This document shows, one piece after another, positions 36,074 through 44,952 of a stretch of 64,000 nucleotides of DNA. The translations under genes were made by a program, and so were the position numbers. Under the pieces are notes generated by a model. That model worked only from the letters and a program-made list of their open reading frames with translations. It was not told the DNA's origin and made no database searches. This DNA comes from Thiodiazotropha sp040506975 (GTDB lineage: Bacteria > Pseudomonadota > Gammaproteobacteria > Chromatiales > Chromatiaceae), in assembly GCA_965211775.1 (NCBI GenBank), contig OZ242974.1, positions 2,294,001-2,358,000 on the forward strand, in the 5' to 3' direction. Within the stretch, counting starts at the first letter, position 1. Each line of letters starts with the position of its first letter.

Positions 36074-37474
36074 ATGGAGATATCAGCAAATACCCAAGCG
36101 ATTGCCTATTTGATTTCAGCAATCCTGTTCATTCTGGCGCTTAAAGGCCTTACCCATCCGGCATCGGCGCGGCGCGGAAACTATCTCGGCATGGCGGGTA
36201 TGGCCATAGCCATCCTGGCCACCCTGTTCAGTCATGAAGTGCAGTCATACGGCTTCATCCTGGTCGGCGTAATCGCCGGCGCGGTGATTGGTACGGTACT
36301 GGCTGCCCGCGTGCAGATGACCGCCATGCCGCAGTTGGTGGCGGCGCTGCATAGCTTCGTAGGTATGGCCGCGGTACTGGTGGCGATCGGTACCTATCTC
36401 AACCACGATGCCGCGGGTACCCTCAACCCGGTCATGATGGGGGAGTTATCGGCGGGTATCATTATCGGTGCGATCACCTTCTCCGGTTCAGTGGTGGCGT
36501 TTGCAAAACTGCAGGGATTGGTAAGCGGGGCGCCGGTAAAATTCAAGGGACAGCATGCCTTGAATGCAGCTATCGCAATCGCTACGGTCTTGCTCGGCGT
36601 CCACTTTGGCATGACAGGAAGTATGACCTCGCTGGTATTGATCACCCTGCTGTCATTCATACTGGGTTTTACGCTGATCATTCCCATCGGTGGTGCGGAT
36701 ATGCCGGTTATCATATCCATGCTTAACAGTTATTCAGGATGGGCTGCTGCGGCGACGGGTTTTACCCTGGGAAATCTGTTACTGATCATTGTCGGCGCCT
36801 TGGTCGGTTTTTCGGGCGCCATTCTCTCCTTCATCATGTGCCGGGCCATGAATCGTTCCATCATCAATGTCGTGTTCGGTGGTTTTGGCAGTGAGTCGGA
36901 TGGCGCGCCCAGCGCGGTGGGTATGGCTGCCGAGAAGGGTGTCAAGTCAGCTTCGGTAGAGGACGCCATCTACTGGATGGAAGATGCCAACAAGGTCATC
37001 ATCGTGCCGGGTTACGGGATGGCGGTGGCCCAGGCGCAGCATGCCTTGAAAGAGGTGTTGGAACTGCTTGAAGAGCGGGATGTGACGGTAAAGTTTGCTA
37101 TTCATCCTGTAGCCGGGCGTATGCCTGGACATATGAATGTGTTGCTCGCCGAAGCGGACATTCCTTATGACCACGTCCTCGAGATGGATGAGATCAACCC
37201 GGAATTCCCCACTGCGGATGTCACGCTGGTGGTGGGTGCCAATGACGTGGTCAATCCGGCAGCCAGATCAGACTCTTCCAGCCCGATTTACGGCATGCCG
37301 ATACTGGATGCGGCGAAATCGAAGCAGGTTTATTTCCTCAAACGATCCATGAATCCCGGCTACTCAGGTGTCGACAACCTGCTGTTCTATCAGGACAACA
37401 CATCACTGATTTTCGGTGATGCCAAGGATACGATCGAAGGTATGGTGACAGTGCTGAAGGGTGGTGGTCATTGA
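36074..37474 (+). CDS. pntB: NAD(P) transhydrogenase subunit beta (PntB)
   Basis: This 466-residue beta subunit has an N-terminal domain of about nine membrane helices (residues 1-265), then the soluble NADP(H)-binding domain III from about 290. The domain III signatures are IVPGYGMAVAQAQ, FAIHPVAGRMPGHMNVLLAEA and LVVGANDVVNPAA. The length fits the family. It completes the pntAA-AB-B operon, which supplies NADPH for biosynthesis, fitting an autotrophic or redox-balanced sulfur oxidiser. Confidence 0.97.
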   Translation: MEISANTQAIAYLISAILFILALKGLTHPASARRGNYLGMAGMAIAILATLFSHEVQSYGFILVGVIAGAVIGTVLAARVQMTAMPQLVAALHSFVGMAAVLVAIGTYLNHDAAGTLNPVMMGELSAGIIIGAITFSGSVVAFAKLQGLVSGAPVKFKGQHALNAAIAIATVLLGVHFGMTGSMTSLVLITLLSFILGFTLIIPIGGADMPVIISMLNSYSGWAAAATGFTLGNLLLIIVGALVGFSGAILSFIMCRAMNRSIINVVFGGFGSESDGAPSAVGMAAEKGVKSASVEDAIYWMEDANKVIIVPGYGMAVAQAQHALKEVLELLEERDVTVKFAIHPVAGRMPGHMNVLLAEADIPYDHVLEMDEINPEFPTADVTLVVGANDVVNPAARSDSSSPIYGMPILDAAKSKQVYFLKRSMNPGYSGVDNLLFYQDNTSLIFGDAKDTIEGMVTVLKGGGH

Positions 37475-37525
37475 TCCAAAACCTGTTAACAGTCTGCTGA
37501 ATTCACTTCGACTCGGCTGCTATTC

Positions 37526-37615
37526 GGTGGGGCCTGTCCCACCGTGCGGTGCTGGAAGTCCATCATAATCTGGATGGATCCAATCCCAAGGTGTAGGGTG
37601 CGGCCTGCCGCGCAG
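37526..37615. repeat. Extragenic palindromes downstream of pntB
   Basis: GGTGGG-GCCTGT-CCCACC at 37526-37543 is a perfect stem-loop that may end or protect the pnt transcript. At 37593-37613 a GTAGGGTGCGGCCTGCCGC sequence repeats the element seen near 8117-8137. Neither has a T-run. Confidence 0.5.
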
Positions 37616-37663
37616 GAACCCGACGTTTATCGGTGTGGTATATTGACACACAATACGGTACTA

Positions 37664-37982
37664 GGGCCTGTTAACACTAATCCAATACACCCTGCTGGGA
37701 CTGTTTTTGTGCCCAGCAAGGCAGAATGAGCGAGGTGTAGTTATGCTACATGAGCGAATGATAACGCCGCTGGGTGCAAAAACAGCCCCAGCCCTTCGGG
37801 TTGCGCCCCGAAGGAAGTGCCCTTGGGGTGCGCCTGAAAAAGCGCCACTCGGCGTTGCTCGTCGCTCATTTGGAATAACCAAACCTCTCTCCTCGCGCCC
37901 CGAAGGAAGTGCCCTTGGGGTGCGCCTTGATTGGTGCTTTTTCAGGCACAACAGGGTGTATTGGATTAGTGTTAACAGGCCC
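37664..37982. mobile_element. MITE-like non-autonomous element with 31-bp terminal inverted repeats
   Basis: This 319-bp element has perfect 31-bp terminal inverted repeats (37664-37694 and 37952-37982) beginning GGGCCTGTTAACACTAATCC, and it is flanked by TA on both sides. A TA duplication suggests mobilisation by a Tc1/mariner- or IS630-type transposase. Inside are a long inverted repeat (arms 37694-37717 and 37769-37792, 21 of 24 bases paired) and two identical 33-bp direct repeats (37803-37835 and 37895-37927). Each of these can itself fold (GCGCCCC...GGGGTGCGC). There is no transposase. Short frames reading out of each end finish in the same peptide (YWISVNRP), which just reflects the inverted ends. 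A solitary end recurs at 47025. Confidence 0.8.
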
Positions 37983-38124
37983 TAATCACACGCTCCAGCG
38001 TGGGAATGCAGAAACCAACTACGATTCATATAGTGTCAGGATAAAGCCCATGGCGCCTGGCCGGTGCTTTTGACGATCATTTCATCAACATATTAGCAGC
38101 ATTTGACTCCTCCATAGTGTTATC

Positions 38125-41100
38125 GTGAGCGCGACTCTCAATGATTTTCCCGATCCGTTAGAGATCAGGCACTGCATGCTGCGGGATCGGCACCGCCTCT
38201 ATCGGCAACTTCGCGGTCTGAGGAAACGTGAAGCCAGTGGAGGGGATTGTGCACAAGGGCTGATGAAGCTCTGGCAATCCATCCGGTCGTCACAGCAGTG
38301 CCTGATGCAACGCCGCGAGAATCTGCCACAAGTCACATATCCCGAAGTGTTGCCTATCAGCCGGCGGGTCGATGAGATCAAGGCGCTGATTCAGGATCAT
38401 CAGGTGGTCGTGCTGTGTGGTGAGACCGGTTCGGGTAAATCGACACAGCTGCCCAAAATCTGTCTCGACCTCGATCTCGGCCTGTCGGGATATATCGGTC
38501 ACACACAGCCGCGCCGGGTCGCCGCCAGGACACTGGCATCACGCGTGGCGAGTGAACTGGGCTCCACCACTGGTCAGGCGGTGGGCTACAAGGTGCGTTT
38601 CAACGATCGTGTCGGTCCCCATAGCTATATCAAACTGATGACGGATGGAATACTGCTCGCTGAAATCCAGCAGGACCCCAATCTCAATCAATACGATACT
38701 TTGATTATCGATGAAGCCCATGAACGCAGTCTGAACATCGACTTCCTGCTGGGCTATCTGAAACAGCTCTGCATCAGACGTTCCGATCTGAAACTGATCA
38801 TCACCTCGGCGACCATAGATCCTCAGAGATTCTCCGAATATTTCCATAATGCACCCATCGTAGAGGTTTCGGGCCGCACATATCCGGTGGAGGTGCGTTA
38901 CCGACCGCCGGTTGAGGGGGGGGAGAACGAACGCGATGACCCGCTACAGCAGGCCATCGTGGATGCAGTTGACGAGCTGTCGCTGATCGACCGGGGCGAT
39001 ATATTGATCTTTTTGAGTGGCGAGCGGGAGATACGCGAGACAGCAGAGACCTTGCGCAAACACAGACTTCCCGCCACCGAAGTAGTACCGCTCTATGCGC
39101 GACTCAGCATTGAGGATCAGAACCGGGTGTTCAAGCCCCATACGAGCCGGCGTATCGTATTGGCCACCAATGTGGCTGAAACCTCACTGACGGTACCGGG
39201 CATACGTTATGTTGTCGATACCGGCTATGCGCGCATCAGTCGCTATAGTCATCGCAGCAAGGTGCAACGCCTGCCTGTGGAACGCATTGCCCAAGCTTCG
39301 GCGGATCAGCGCAAAGGCCGCTGCGGCCGTCTCGCCGCCGGGGTCTGCATCCGCCTCTTCACGGAAGAGGATTTCCAGTCCCGTCGTCCCTTTACCGAAG
39401 CGGAAATACAACGTACCAATCTGGCCTCCGTCATCCTGCAGATGAAACTGCTTGGATTGGGTGAGATCAGTGACTTCCCCTTTATCGACCCCTCCGATCA
39501 TCGTCTCATCAAGGATGGCTACCGGATACTGGAAGAGATCGGCGCGGTCGCCGGCGATCGCAGGATAACCCGTCTTGGCCAGCAGCTCGCCAGGCTGCCT
39601 GTGGATCCGCGTATCGGCAGGATGCTCCTCTCCGCGGCCCATAGCCACTGTATGAAAGAGGTAATGGTGATTGCAGCCGCACTGAGTGTGCAGGATCCGC
39701 GTGAACGTCCGGTGGATAAGCAGCAGTTGGCGGATGAGGCCCATGCGAGATTTCGTCATGAGCAGTCTGACTTCCTGAGTTACCTTTCACTCTGGGAGGA
39801 GGCCGAGACGCAGAGAAAACATCTATCGAAAAACAAATTTCACCGTTGGTGCAAGCGGCATTTCCTCTCCTGGAACAGGGTTCAGGAGTGGCATGATATA
39901 CACCAACAATTGCGCGGACAACTGCACGAGATGGGGCTGCGTGAAAATAGTGCCGAGGCGGGCTATGAGGAGATCCATCGGGCTTTATTGAGTGGTCTTT
40001 TGAGTCATATCGGTTTAAAGAGCAACAGCCATGATTATCTGGGCGCACGGAATACACGCTTTTTCATTCATCCCGGCTCAGCTCTCTACAAAAAGCAGCC
40101 GAAGTGGGTCATGGCGGCCGAGTTGGTGGAGACCAGCAAACTCTATGCGCGAACCTTGGCGGTGATTCAGCCTGAATGGGTTGAGAAAGCGGCGGGACAC
40201 CTGGTGAAACGCAGCTACTCTGAACCCCATTGGGAGAAAAAACGCGGTCAGGTTGCCGGGTATGTGAAAGTCGCTCTGTTCGGTATCACCCTGATACCGC
40301 GCCGCAAGATCAATTTCTCACCTATCGATCCGGTGGTCGCCAGGGATATTTTCATCCGCTCGGCGTTGGTGGACGGGGACTTTCACACTCGGGCGCCCTT
40401 CTGGCGTCACAATCAGGCGTTGATCGAGGCCATTCATGACCAGGAAGCCAAATCGAGACGGCGGGATATTCTGGTGGATGAAGAACGTATCTACAGTTTC
40501 TACGATCAGCGGATACCCGAGGGCATTTCAACCGCACCAGGATTTGAAAAATGGTTGCGACAGCAGTCCAAGCAGCAGTCGAAAAGCTTATACATGGATG
40601 AGTCCGATCTGATGATGGACGGTTCGCAACGGATCTCCAGTGAGCAGTTTCCCGATCATCTCGATATCAATGGTATGCGACTACCCCTGGAGTATCAGTT
40701 CGATCCCGGGAGTGCGCAGGATGGCCTTACGCTGATTGTTCCACAGGATGTACTGAATCAGATCACCGAGGCGCGTCTGCAGTGGCTGGTGCCCGGATTG
40801 CTGAGAGAACGCGTGATTTCCCTGATCCGCGGATTACCTAAATCTCTAAGGCGTTCATTCGTACCTGTTCCCGAATTTGCCGACGCCTGTCTTGCCGATT
40901 TGCCGGGCAGTGACAGGCCCCTGATACAGGTACTGGGAGAACGATTGAAACAGCTCAGCGGAGTCCATGTTCCCGAAGATGCATGGACTGAGGAGGATAT
41001 TCCCGTTCACTTGCGCATGCGGGTGCGGGTTGTCGATCAGGGTGGGTCCACCTTGGAGCAGGGCAGGGATCTGGCAGGTATGAAGCGGCGGCATGCGGGT

Positions 41101-42036
41101 CAGACGCAGGCGCGGCACCGGCATCTCAACTCCCCCGGTTTTGAACGCAACGGTCTGAAGGATTGGGATTTCGACAGGCTGCCGAAACAGTTGGGAATTG
41201 AACAGGGTGGAATTACACTCCAGGGCTATCCTGCCCTGGTGGATGAAGGAGAGAGCGTAGCGATTCGTCTGCTCGATGCCGAGAGCAGCGCCTTGCGTTC
41301 CCATAAGGAGGGGGTGAGACGGCTGATAATGTTGAAAATGCCCAAGGAGATGCGGTATCTGCGTAAAAACCTCGACCAGCTCGACCGGATGCGCCTGCTT
41401 TACGCCAAGGTGCCCGCTGTGGAGAAAGATCGGGAAGACGGAGACCGTCGGGATCTCGAAGATGAATTGGTATCGTTCATCGTCGATCGCACATTTCTCA
41501 ACCAACTCCCGGAGATTCGCGATGGTAAGTGTTTTGAAGAGCGTTTGAGCGGCAGGCGGGGAAGACTGATGCAGCAGGCGAACCGCAGCTGTCAACAACT
41601 GCTGGAGATACTGGAACTGAGCCATCAAACCAGAAAAGCGATAAGTGCGGTCACCCAGGTCAACTGGATGAGCTCTGCAATGGATATGCAGCATCAGCTG
41701 GAGCGTCTGGTCTATCGTGGTTTTCTGCAACAGGTGCCGGATGAACGGCTCAGTGACTACCCCAGATATCTTCAGGGCATTTCGAAACGGGTCGACAAAC
41801 TGACCCATGCCGCGGCACGAGACCGGCAGCGCATGCATGAAATGGCGGAACTGCAACAGCGATGGGAGCAATGGGATCAGCAGTGCAGGCAGCGAGGACG
41901 GGTTGACGATCGCATCGAGGAGATCCGCTGGGGGTTGGAGGAGTTGCGCATCTCCCTGTTCGCCCAGGATCTGGGAACCGCCTATCCCGTCTCGGTCAAA
42001 CGTCTACTGAAGCGTATCAAAGAGATGGGACTCTAA
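38125..42036 (+). CDS. hrpA: ATP-dependent RNA helicase HrpA
   Basis: This 1303-residue DEAH-box helicase has the family's normal length. Motif I is GETGSGKS (99-106), motif II DEAH (196-199), motif III SATID, and motif VI is in the QRKGRCGRLAAGVC region. Winged-helix and ratchet (HA2), OB-fold and DUF3418 regions follow. The N-terminal segment with MLRDRHRLYRQLR resembles E. coli HrpA, which supports the GTG start at 38125 although no clear Shine-Dalgarno is visible. HrpA has been linked to mRNA processing and rescue of stalled ribosomes. Confidence 0.96.
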   Translation: MSATLNDFPDPLEIRHCMLRDRHRLYRQLRGLRKREASGGDCAQGLMKLWQSIRSSQQCLMQRRENLPQVTYPEVLPISRRVDEIKALIQDHQVVVLCGETGSGKSTQLPKICLDLDLGLSGYIGHTQPRRVAARTLASRVASELGSTTGQAVGYKVRFNDRVGPHSYIKLMTDGILLAEIQQDPNLNQYDTLIIDEAHERSLNIDFLLGYLKQLCIRRSDLKLIITSATIDPQRFSEYFHNAPIVEVSGRTYPVEVRYRPPVEGGENERDDPLQQAIVDAVDELSLIDRGDILIFLSGEREIRETAETLRKHRLPATEVVPLYARLSIEDQNRVFKPHTSRRIVLATNVAETSLTVPGIRYVVDTGYARISRYSHRSKVQRLPVERIAQASADQRKGRCGRLAAGVCIRLFTEEDFQSRRPFTEAEIQRTNLASVILQMKLLGLGEISDFPFIDPSDHRLIKDGYRILEEIGAVAGDRRITRLGQQLARLPVDPRIGRMLLSAAHSHCMKEVMVIAAALSVQDPRERPVDKQQLADEAHARFRHEQSDFLSYLSLWEEAETQRKHLSKNKFHRWCKRHFLSWNRVQEWHDIHQQLRGQLHEMGLRENSAEAGYEEIHRALLSGLLSHIGLKSNSHDYLGARNTRFFIHPGSALYKKQPKWVMAAELVETSKLYARTLAVIQPEWVEKAAGHLVKRSYSEPHWEKKRGQVAGYVKVALFGITLIPRRKINFSPIDPVVARDIFIRSALVDGDFHTRAPFWRHNQALIEAIHDQEAKSRRRDILVDEERIYSFYDQRIPEGISTAPGFEKWLRQQSKQQSKSLYMDESDLMMDGSQRISSEQFPDHLDINGMRLPLEYQFDPGSAQDGLTLIVPQDVLNQITEARLQWLVPGLLRERVISLIRGLPKSLRRSFVPVPEFADACLADLPGSDRPLIQVLGERLKQLSGVHVPEDAWTEEDIPVHLRMRVRVVDQGGSTLEQGRDLAGMKRRHAGQTQARHRHLNSPGFERNGLKDWDFDRLPKQLGIEQGGITLQGYPALVDEGESVAIRLLDAESSALRSHKEGVRRLIMLKMPKEMRYLRKNLDQLDRMRLLYAKVPAVEKDREDGDRRDLEDELVSFIVDRTFLNQLPEIRDGKCFEERLSGRRGRLMQQANRSCQQLLEILELSHQTRKAISAVTQVNWMSSAMDMQHQLERLVYRGFLQQVPDERLSDYPRYLQGISKRVDKLTHAAARDRQRMHEMAELQQRWEQWDQQCRQRGRVDDRIEEIRWGLEELRISLFAQDLGTAYPVSVKRLLKRIKEMGL

Positions 42037-42164
42037 TCCCAGCCCCATCATTTCGATTCCAGGTCAAATATTCCTATCGACCCCCCACTGTCATCAGATG
42101 GTCACGGAATGCTATTAGCGTTAGCTGCGTTGGAATGGTTTTAGAGAATGCCTATACCGGTTAA

Positions 42165-42262
42165 CTGAATAGAGGCGGACTCAGTGTGGAATCGTTCCAT
42201 TTTTCCAGTCTGCAGCCTCAATGAGAGAGGCCTTCAAGGTGGGTCTTCACCCACCTTTTTTT
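42165..42262 (+). ncRNA. Candidate small RNA with its own promoter and terminator
   Basis: In the 425-bp gap between hrpA and the YchJ-family gene there is a possible promoter (TTGGAA 42130-42135, 17-base spacer, TATACC 42153-42158) about 100 bp before a strong intrinsic terminator. No open frame of note lies between them. The transcript would be about 98 nt. It is equally possible that the terminator just ends hrpA transcripts. No known RNA family is recognised. Confidence 0.25.
42237..42262 (+). terminator. Strong intrinsic terminator downstream of hrpA
   Basis: GGTGGGT-CTTC-ACCCACC is a perfect 7-bp GC-rich stem with a CTTC tetraloop, followed by seven T residues. It is the clearest Rho-independent terminator in the window, about 200 bp after the hrpA stop. 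Confidence 0.9.
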
Positions 42263-42461
42263 CGTTCTGAAGAGAGGACACCAGGCCCTGATCACTCGCT
42301 TGCCGCAAGGGTACGCCAGCGCCCAAGGCGGGAGCCGTTTATCGCCAAGACCGTCGTGGCGGGAGATCTTGGCTCAAATCACAGGCAGCCATCGTCCCCT
42401 TGGTGTTAAAGAGGTGCTATGTTATTGTTCCCACTTAATAATTATTCATGCGGAGGAGAAC

Positions 42462-42950
42462 ATGGCTGGATGTTACTGTGGATCTGGTGTCGCCTATGAG
42501 AGCTGTTGCGGACCGATCCATGAGGGTGCAGCAAAGGCGGATACAGCCGAGAAACTGATGCGTGCGCGTTACAGCGCGTTTGGCGCCGGAAAGGCGGATT
42601 TCCTACATCAATCCCTGCACCCGGATCATCGTCATGATCACGATATTGAAGCCACACGGCGATGGGCGGAGAATGCCGAATGGCTGGGCCTGCAGATTGT
42701 GGATGTTCAAGGTGGAGGAGAGGCCGACGAAGAGGCGAGTGTGGAGTTTATCGCCACCTATAAAGAGGGGGGGATGGTCAGGCCGCATCATGAAATCAGC
42801 CGTTTTCTCAAACAGGACGGCGTTTGGTATTTTGTTGACGGCCAGCTTGTGGCGCCGAAAACCGAGAAACGCCAGCAGCCGAAGGTCGGCCGGAATGATC
42901 CATGCCCCTGCGGCAGCGGCAAGAAATATAAGAAATGTTGCGGCGCATGA
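42462..42950 (+). CDS. ychJ: YchJ-family protein with two SEC-C zinc-binding motifs (UPF0225)
   Basis: This 162-residue protein begins MAGCYCGSGVAYESCC, an N-terminal SEC-C motif. A central NTF2-like YchJ middle domain (MRARYSAFGAGKADFLHQSLHP onward) follows, and it ends with a second SEC-C motif (DPCPCGSGKKYKKCC). The start is fixed by GGAGGAG seven bases upstream; a longer frame from 42300 is rejected. SEC-C motifs bind zinc and, in SecA, contact SecB and ribosomes. The function of YchJ proteins is not established. Confidence 0.93.
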   Translation: MAGCYCGSGVAYESCCGPIHEGAAKADTAEKLMRARYSAFGAGKADFLHQSLHPDHRHDHDIEATRRWAENAEWLGLQIVDVQGGGEADEEASVEFIATYKEGGMVRPHHEISRFLKQDGVWYFVDGQLVAPKTEKRQQPKVGRNDPCPCGSGKKYKKCCGA

Positions 42951-43026
42951 ACCGGAGATTCATTTGATTTCAAGTTTATCCGTTTTTTGCCGACAATTGC
43001 CCTAGATCGACATAGGAAAGGATTGC

Positions 43027-43572
43027 GTGAAACCAAGATCAATCAGCGCTAAACATGCTTTGAGGCAGCTGCTCCTGATGGCAGTCTGTTTCTGCGTGCC
43101 TATGTCGGTAAGTGCAGAGATTTATAAGTATCGGGGTAGTGGCGGTAGTATCCATTTCACCGATAAGCCCATGAAGGGCAACTATCGTCTGTTGTGGCGT
43201 AGCGGGAAGAAGAAAAGCAATAGTCGAAGCAACTACAGTTTGGCGCGTCTACGCAAAAACAAGGCTGAGCTGACACCGATAATCGATGATGTTGCCCGAC
43301 AGCTCCACCTTCATCCGGGATTGCTGCACGCGGTGGTGATGGTCGAGTCGGCCTACAACCCGAAAGCAATATCCAGCAAGGGTGCGCGCGGATTGATGCA
43401 GTTGATGCCGGCTACCGCAAATCGTTACGGCGTCAATGACTCCTATGACCCTGAACAGAACCTTCAAGGCGGTGCCCAGTATTTAAAGGATCTGCAGTGT
43501 CAACGAGCCCCGAATTGTCTGAGGCAATTCCACCGATCCAACGACTGTTTGTGCTCCTGGCTCAAGGGCTGA
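43027..43572 (+). pseudogene. Lytic transglycosylase, truncated within the catalytic domain
   Basis: The 181-residue frame has a signal peptide (ending VSAEIY) and a DUF4124-like segment (IYKYRGSGGSIHFTDKP). A Slt-type lysozyme domain starts normally, with catalytic Glu in VMVESAYNPKA and the motif GARGLMQLMPATA. After GGAQYLKDL the sequence departs from the family. The expected LALAAYNAG motif and the C-terminal 35 or so residues are missing, replaced by a cysteine-rich tail (QCQRAPNCLRQFHRSNDCLC). The gene is therefore likely inactive, ended by a deletion or rearrangement. The enzyme class normally cleaves peptidoglycan in the periplasm. Confidence 0.75.
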
Positions 43573-43591
43573 ACAACACAATTCACAACGA

Positions 43592-44008
43592 ATGGGTAAA
43601 AAACTCTCGAATCTGCTGAACTGGACATGGTGTCTGCCGCAGACGCTGATGGGATGTTGTTGGTTGGTTGCAGTGAGGGGCTTGCTGGACAGGGAGGCAG
43701 AAGATATTGGCGCATGGCAGGGGGTACGCGCCATACGTTATAACAAGCTGCAGGGTGGTGTCAGCTTGGGGCCCTTTCTGTTTTATCAGGCAACAGCCAG
43801 CGGCGACACGCTGCTCTATCATGAGTATGGCCACTACCGACAGTCTCTGTTGCTCGGCCCGCTCTATATTCCGTTGATCGGCCTGCCCTCATTCAGCTGG
43901 GCGATTATGAAAAAGGCGGGATTCTTCCAAGGGATTCCGTATTGTGCCTTCCCCACCGAACGGTGGGCGGATCGGCTGGCGCAATCATGTATTGAGTTGG
44001 AGAATTGA
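43592..44008 (+). CDS. Hypothetical membrane protein with a HEYGH (HExxH-type) motif
   Basis: This 138-residue protein has one N-terminal hydrophobic helix (about TLMGCCWLVAVRGLL), a segment SLGPFLFYQATASGDTLLYHEYGHYRQSLLLGP, a second hydrophobic part (LYIPLIGLPSFSWAIMKK) and the tail FPTERWADRLA. HEYGH fits the zinc-binding HExxH pattern, and the downstream Glu in TERWAD could be a third ligand, as in minimal metallopeptidases. It is short for a peptidase, so the function is not assigned. It begins 19 bp after the broken transglycosylase. Confidence 0.6.
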   Translation: MGKKLSNLLNWTWCLPQTLMGCCWLVAVRGLLDREAEDIGAWQGVRAIRYNKLQGGVSLGPFLFYQATASGDTLLYHEYGHYRQSLLLGPLYIPLIGLPSFSWAIMKKAGFFQGIPYCAFPTERWADRLAQSCIELEN

Positions 44009-44082
44009 AAATCCATGCTAGGGTTTGTAGGGTTAGTGGTAGAAAAACAGAACATTGAATCACAGACTTAAGGCTGAGGTGG

Positions 44083-44952
44083 ATGATGAAAAAGTTGCTG
44101 CAACTGCTCTTGATGCTCTCTGTTGCACTTATATTAAGTGGATGCCCGGGTGATGATGACAATGACAATGGTGATAGCGGAACCACTACGGACAGCGGTG
44201 ACTCAGGAGGTGATAGTGGGGACGCTGGTGGCGATAGTGGGGGTGATTCCGCCGGTGATGGCAACGCGAGCATTTCAGGCAATCTGGTACTGCAGACCGA
44301 GGACTTTTCCAGTGTCACACCATGTCCGATGCAGGATATCCTGACTGACGCCAGCGCCATCTCTGCCTTGCGAACTGCGTTGGAGTCAGGCACCTTGCTC
44401 TATCTTGATGTTCCCTTCAACGGCAGTGACAGCGATATCTATCGCAAGAAGTGCGGTCTCGAGGGCTTTTGGAATCCATCCGACAACACCGATGAGATAA
44501 GCCTTTCGGCCATTGACCTCGATCCGGCAGATGCGCCGAATGTCACTGATCTGGTGTTGTTCGGCAACGCCGGTATTTGCGCCGATGGTTTCAATAACAG
44601 CAGTTTCGGCGTTGGTGAGGGTTTTCCTGTGGCGGGCACCTACCGCAAGGAGATCAAGGCGGCCCATCAGGGTACCACCTATCACCTGCGATTCAGGGCG
44701 GTGGTCAGCGGCAGTTCAGCCGGAAACACATTCACATCGGAGGGAATTACACCTTCGACGGGGCTGAGAACGCTGATCTACAGCGTAGACGGTGCCGAAA
44801 CACCGCATGACGGGGTGTTTTCAGCCCTCGTCAACGCCATGAGCGCCAGTACGAGCGCAGCGCCCGGTGCAACCATAGAGGTAAGGAAGAGTGCAGGAGG
44901 AGCGGTAGTCTTTACTGCGGTTATCGAGGTGATTTGCGTCTCAACAAGTTGA
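44083..44952 (+). CDS. Lipoprotein with an Asp/Ser/Gly-rich linker, unknown function
   Basis: This 289-residue protein has a lipoprotein signal peptide with lipobox LSGC (Cys21). A low-complexity linker of about 45 residues follows, rich in Asp, Ser, Gly and Thr (GDSGGDSGDAGGDSGG), which is probably a flexible tether. The remaining 220 residues form a predicted beta-rich globular domain with four cysteines (in TPCPMQ, RKKCGL, AGICADG and VICVS) that could form disulfides. I recognise no family. Its 3' end overlaps the convergent RND gene by 32 bp. Confidence 0.7.
   Translation: MMKKLLQLLLMLSVALILSGCPGDDDNDNGDSGTTTDSGDSGGDSGDAGGDSGGDSAGDGNASISGNLVLQTEDFSSVTPCPMQDILTDASAISALRTALESGTLLYLDVPFNGSDSDIYRKKCGLEGFWNPSDNTDEISLSAIDLDPADAPNVTDLVLFGNAGICADGFNNSSFGVGEGFPVAGTYRKEIKAAHQGTTYHLRFRAVVSGSSAGNTFTSEGITPSTGLRTLIYSVDGAETPHDGVFSALVNAMSASTSAAPGATIEVRKSAGGAVVFTAVIEVICVSTS

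Noticed and set aside
37707..37985. Open reading frames of about 95 codons in the MITE-like element, both strands
   Set aside because: Both end in the same peptide because they read through inverted ends. They have no ribosome binding site and span palindromes, so they are not genes.
42300..42461. N-terminal extension of the YchJ-family gene from 42300
   Set aside because: The sequence is not family-like, and a strong Shine-Dalgarno (GGAGGAG) precedes the ATG at 42462, where homology begins.
44200..44262. Short repetitive GGTGATAGTGG units as a CRISPR or tandem repeat array
   Set aside because: They are codon-level low complexity within the Asp/Ser/Gly linker of the lipoprotein, with no spacers.
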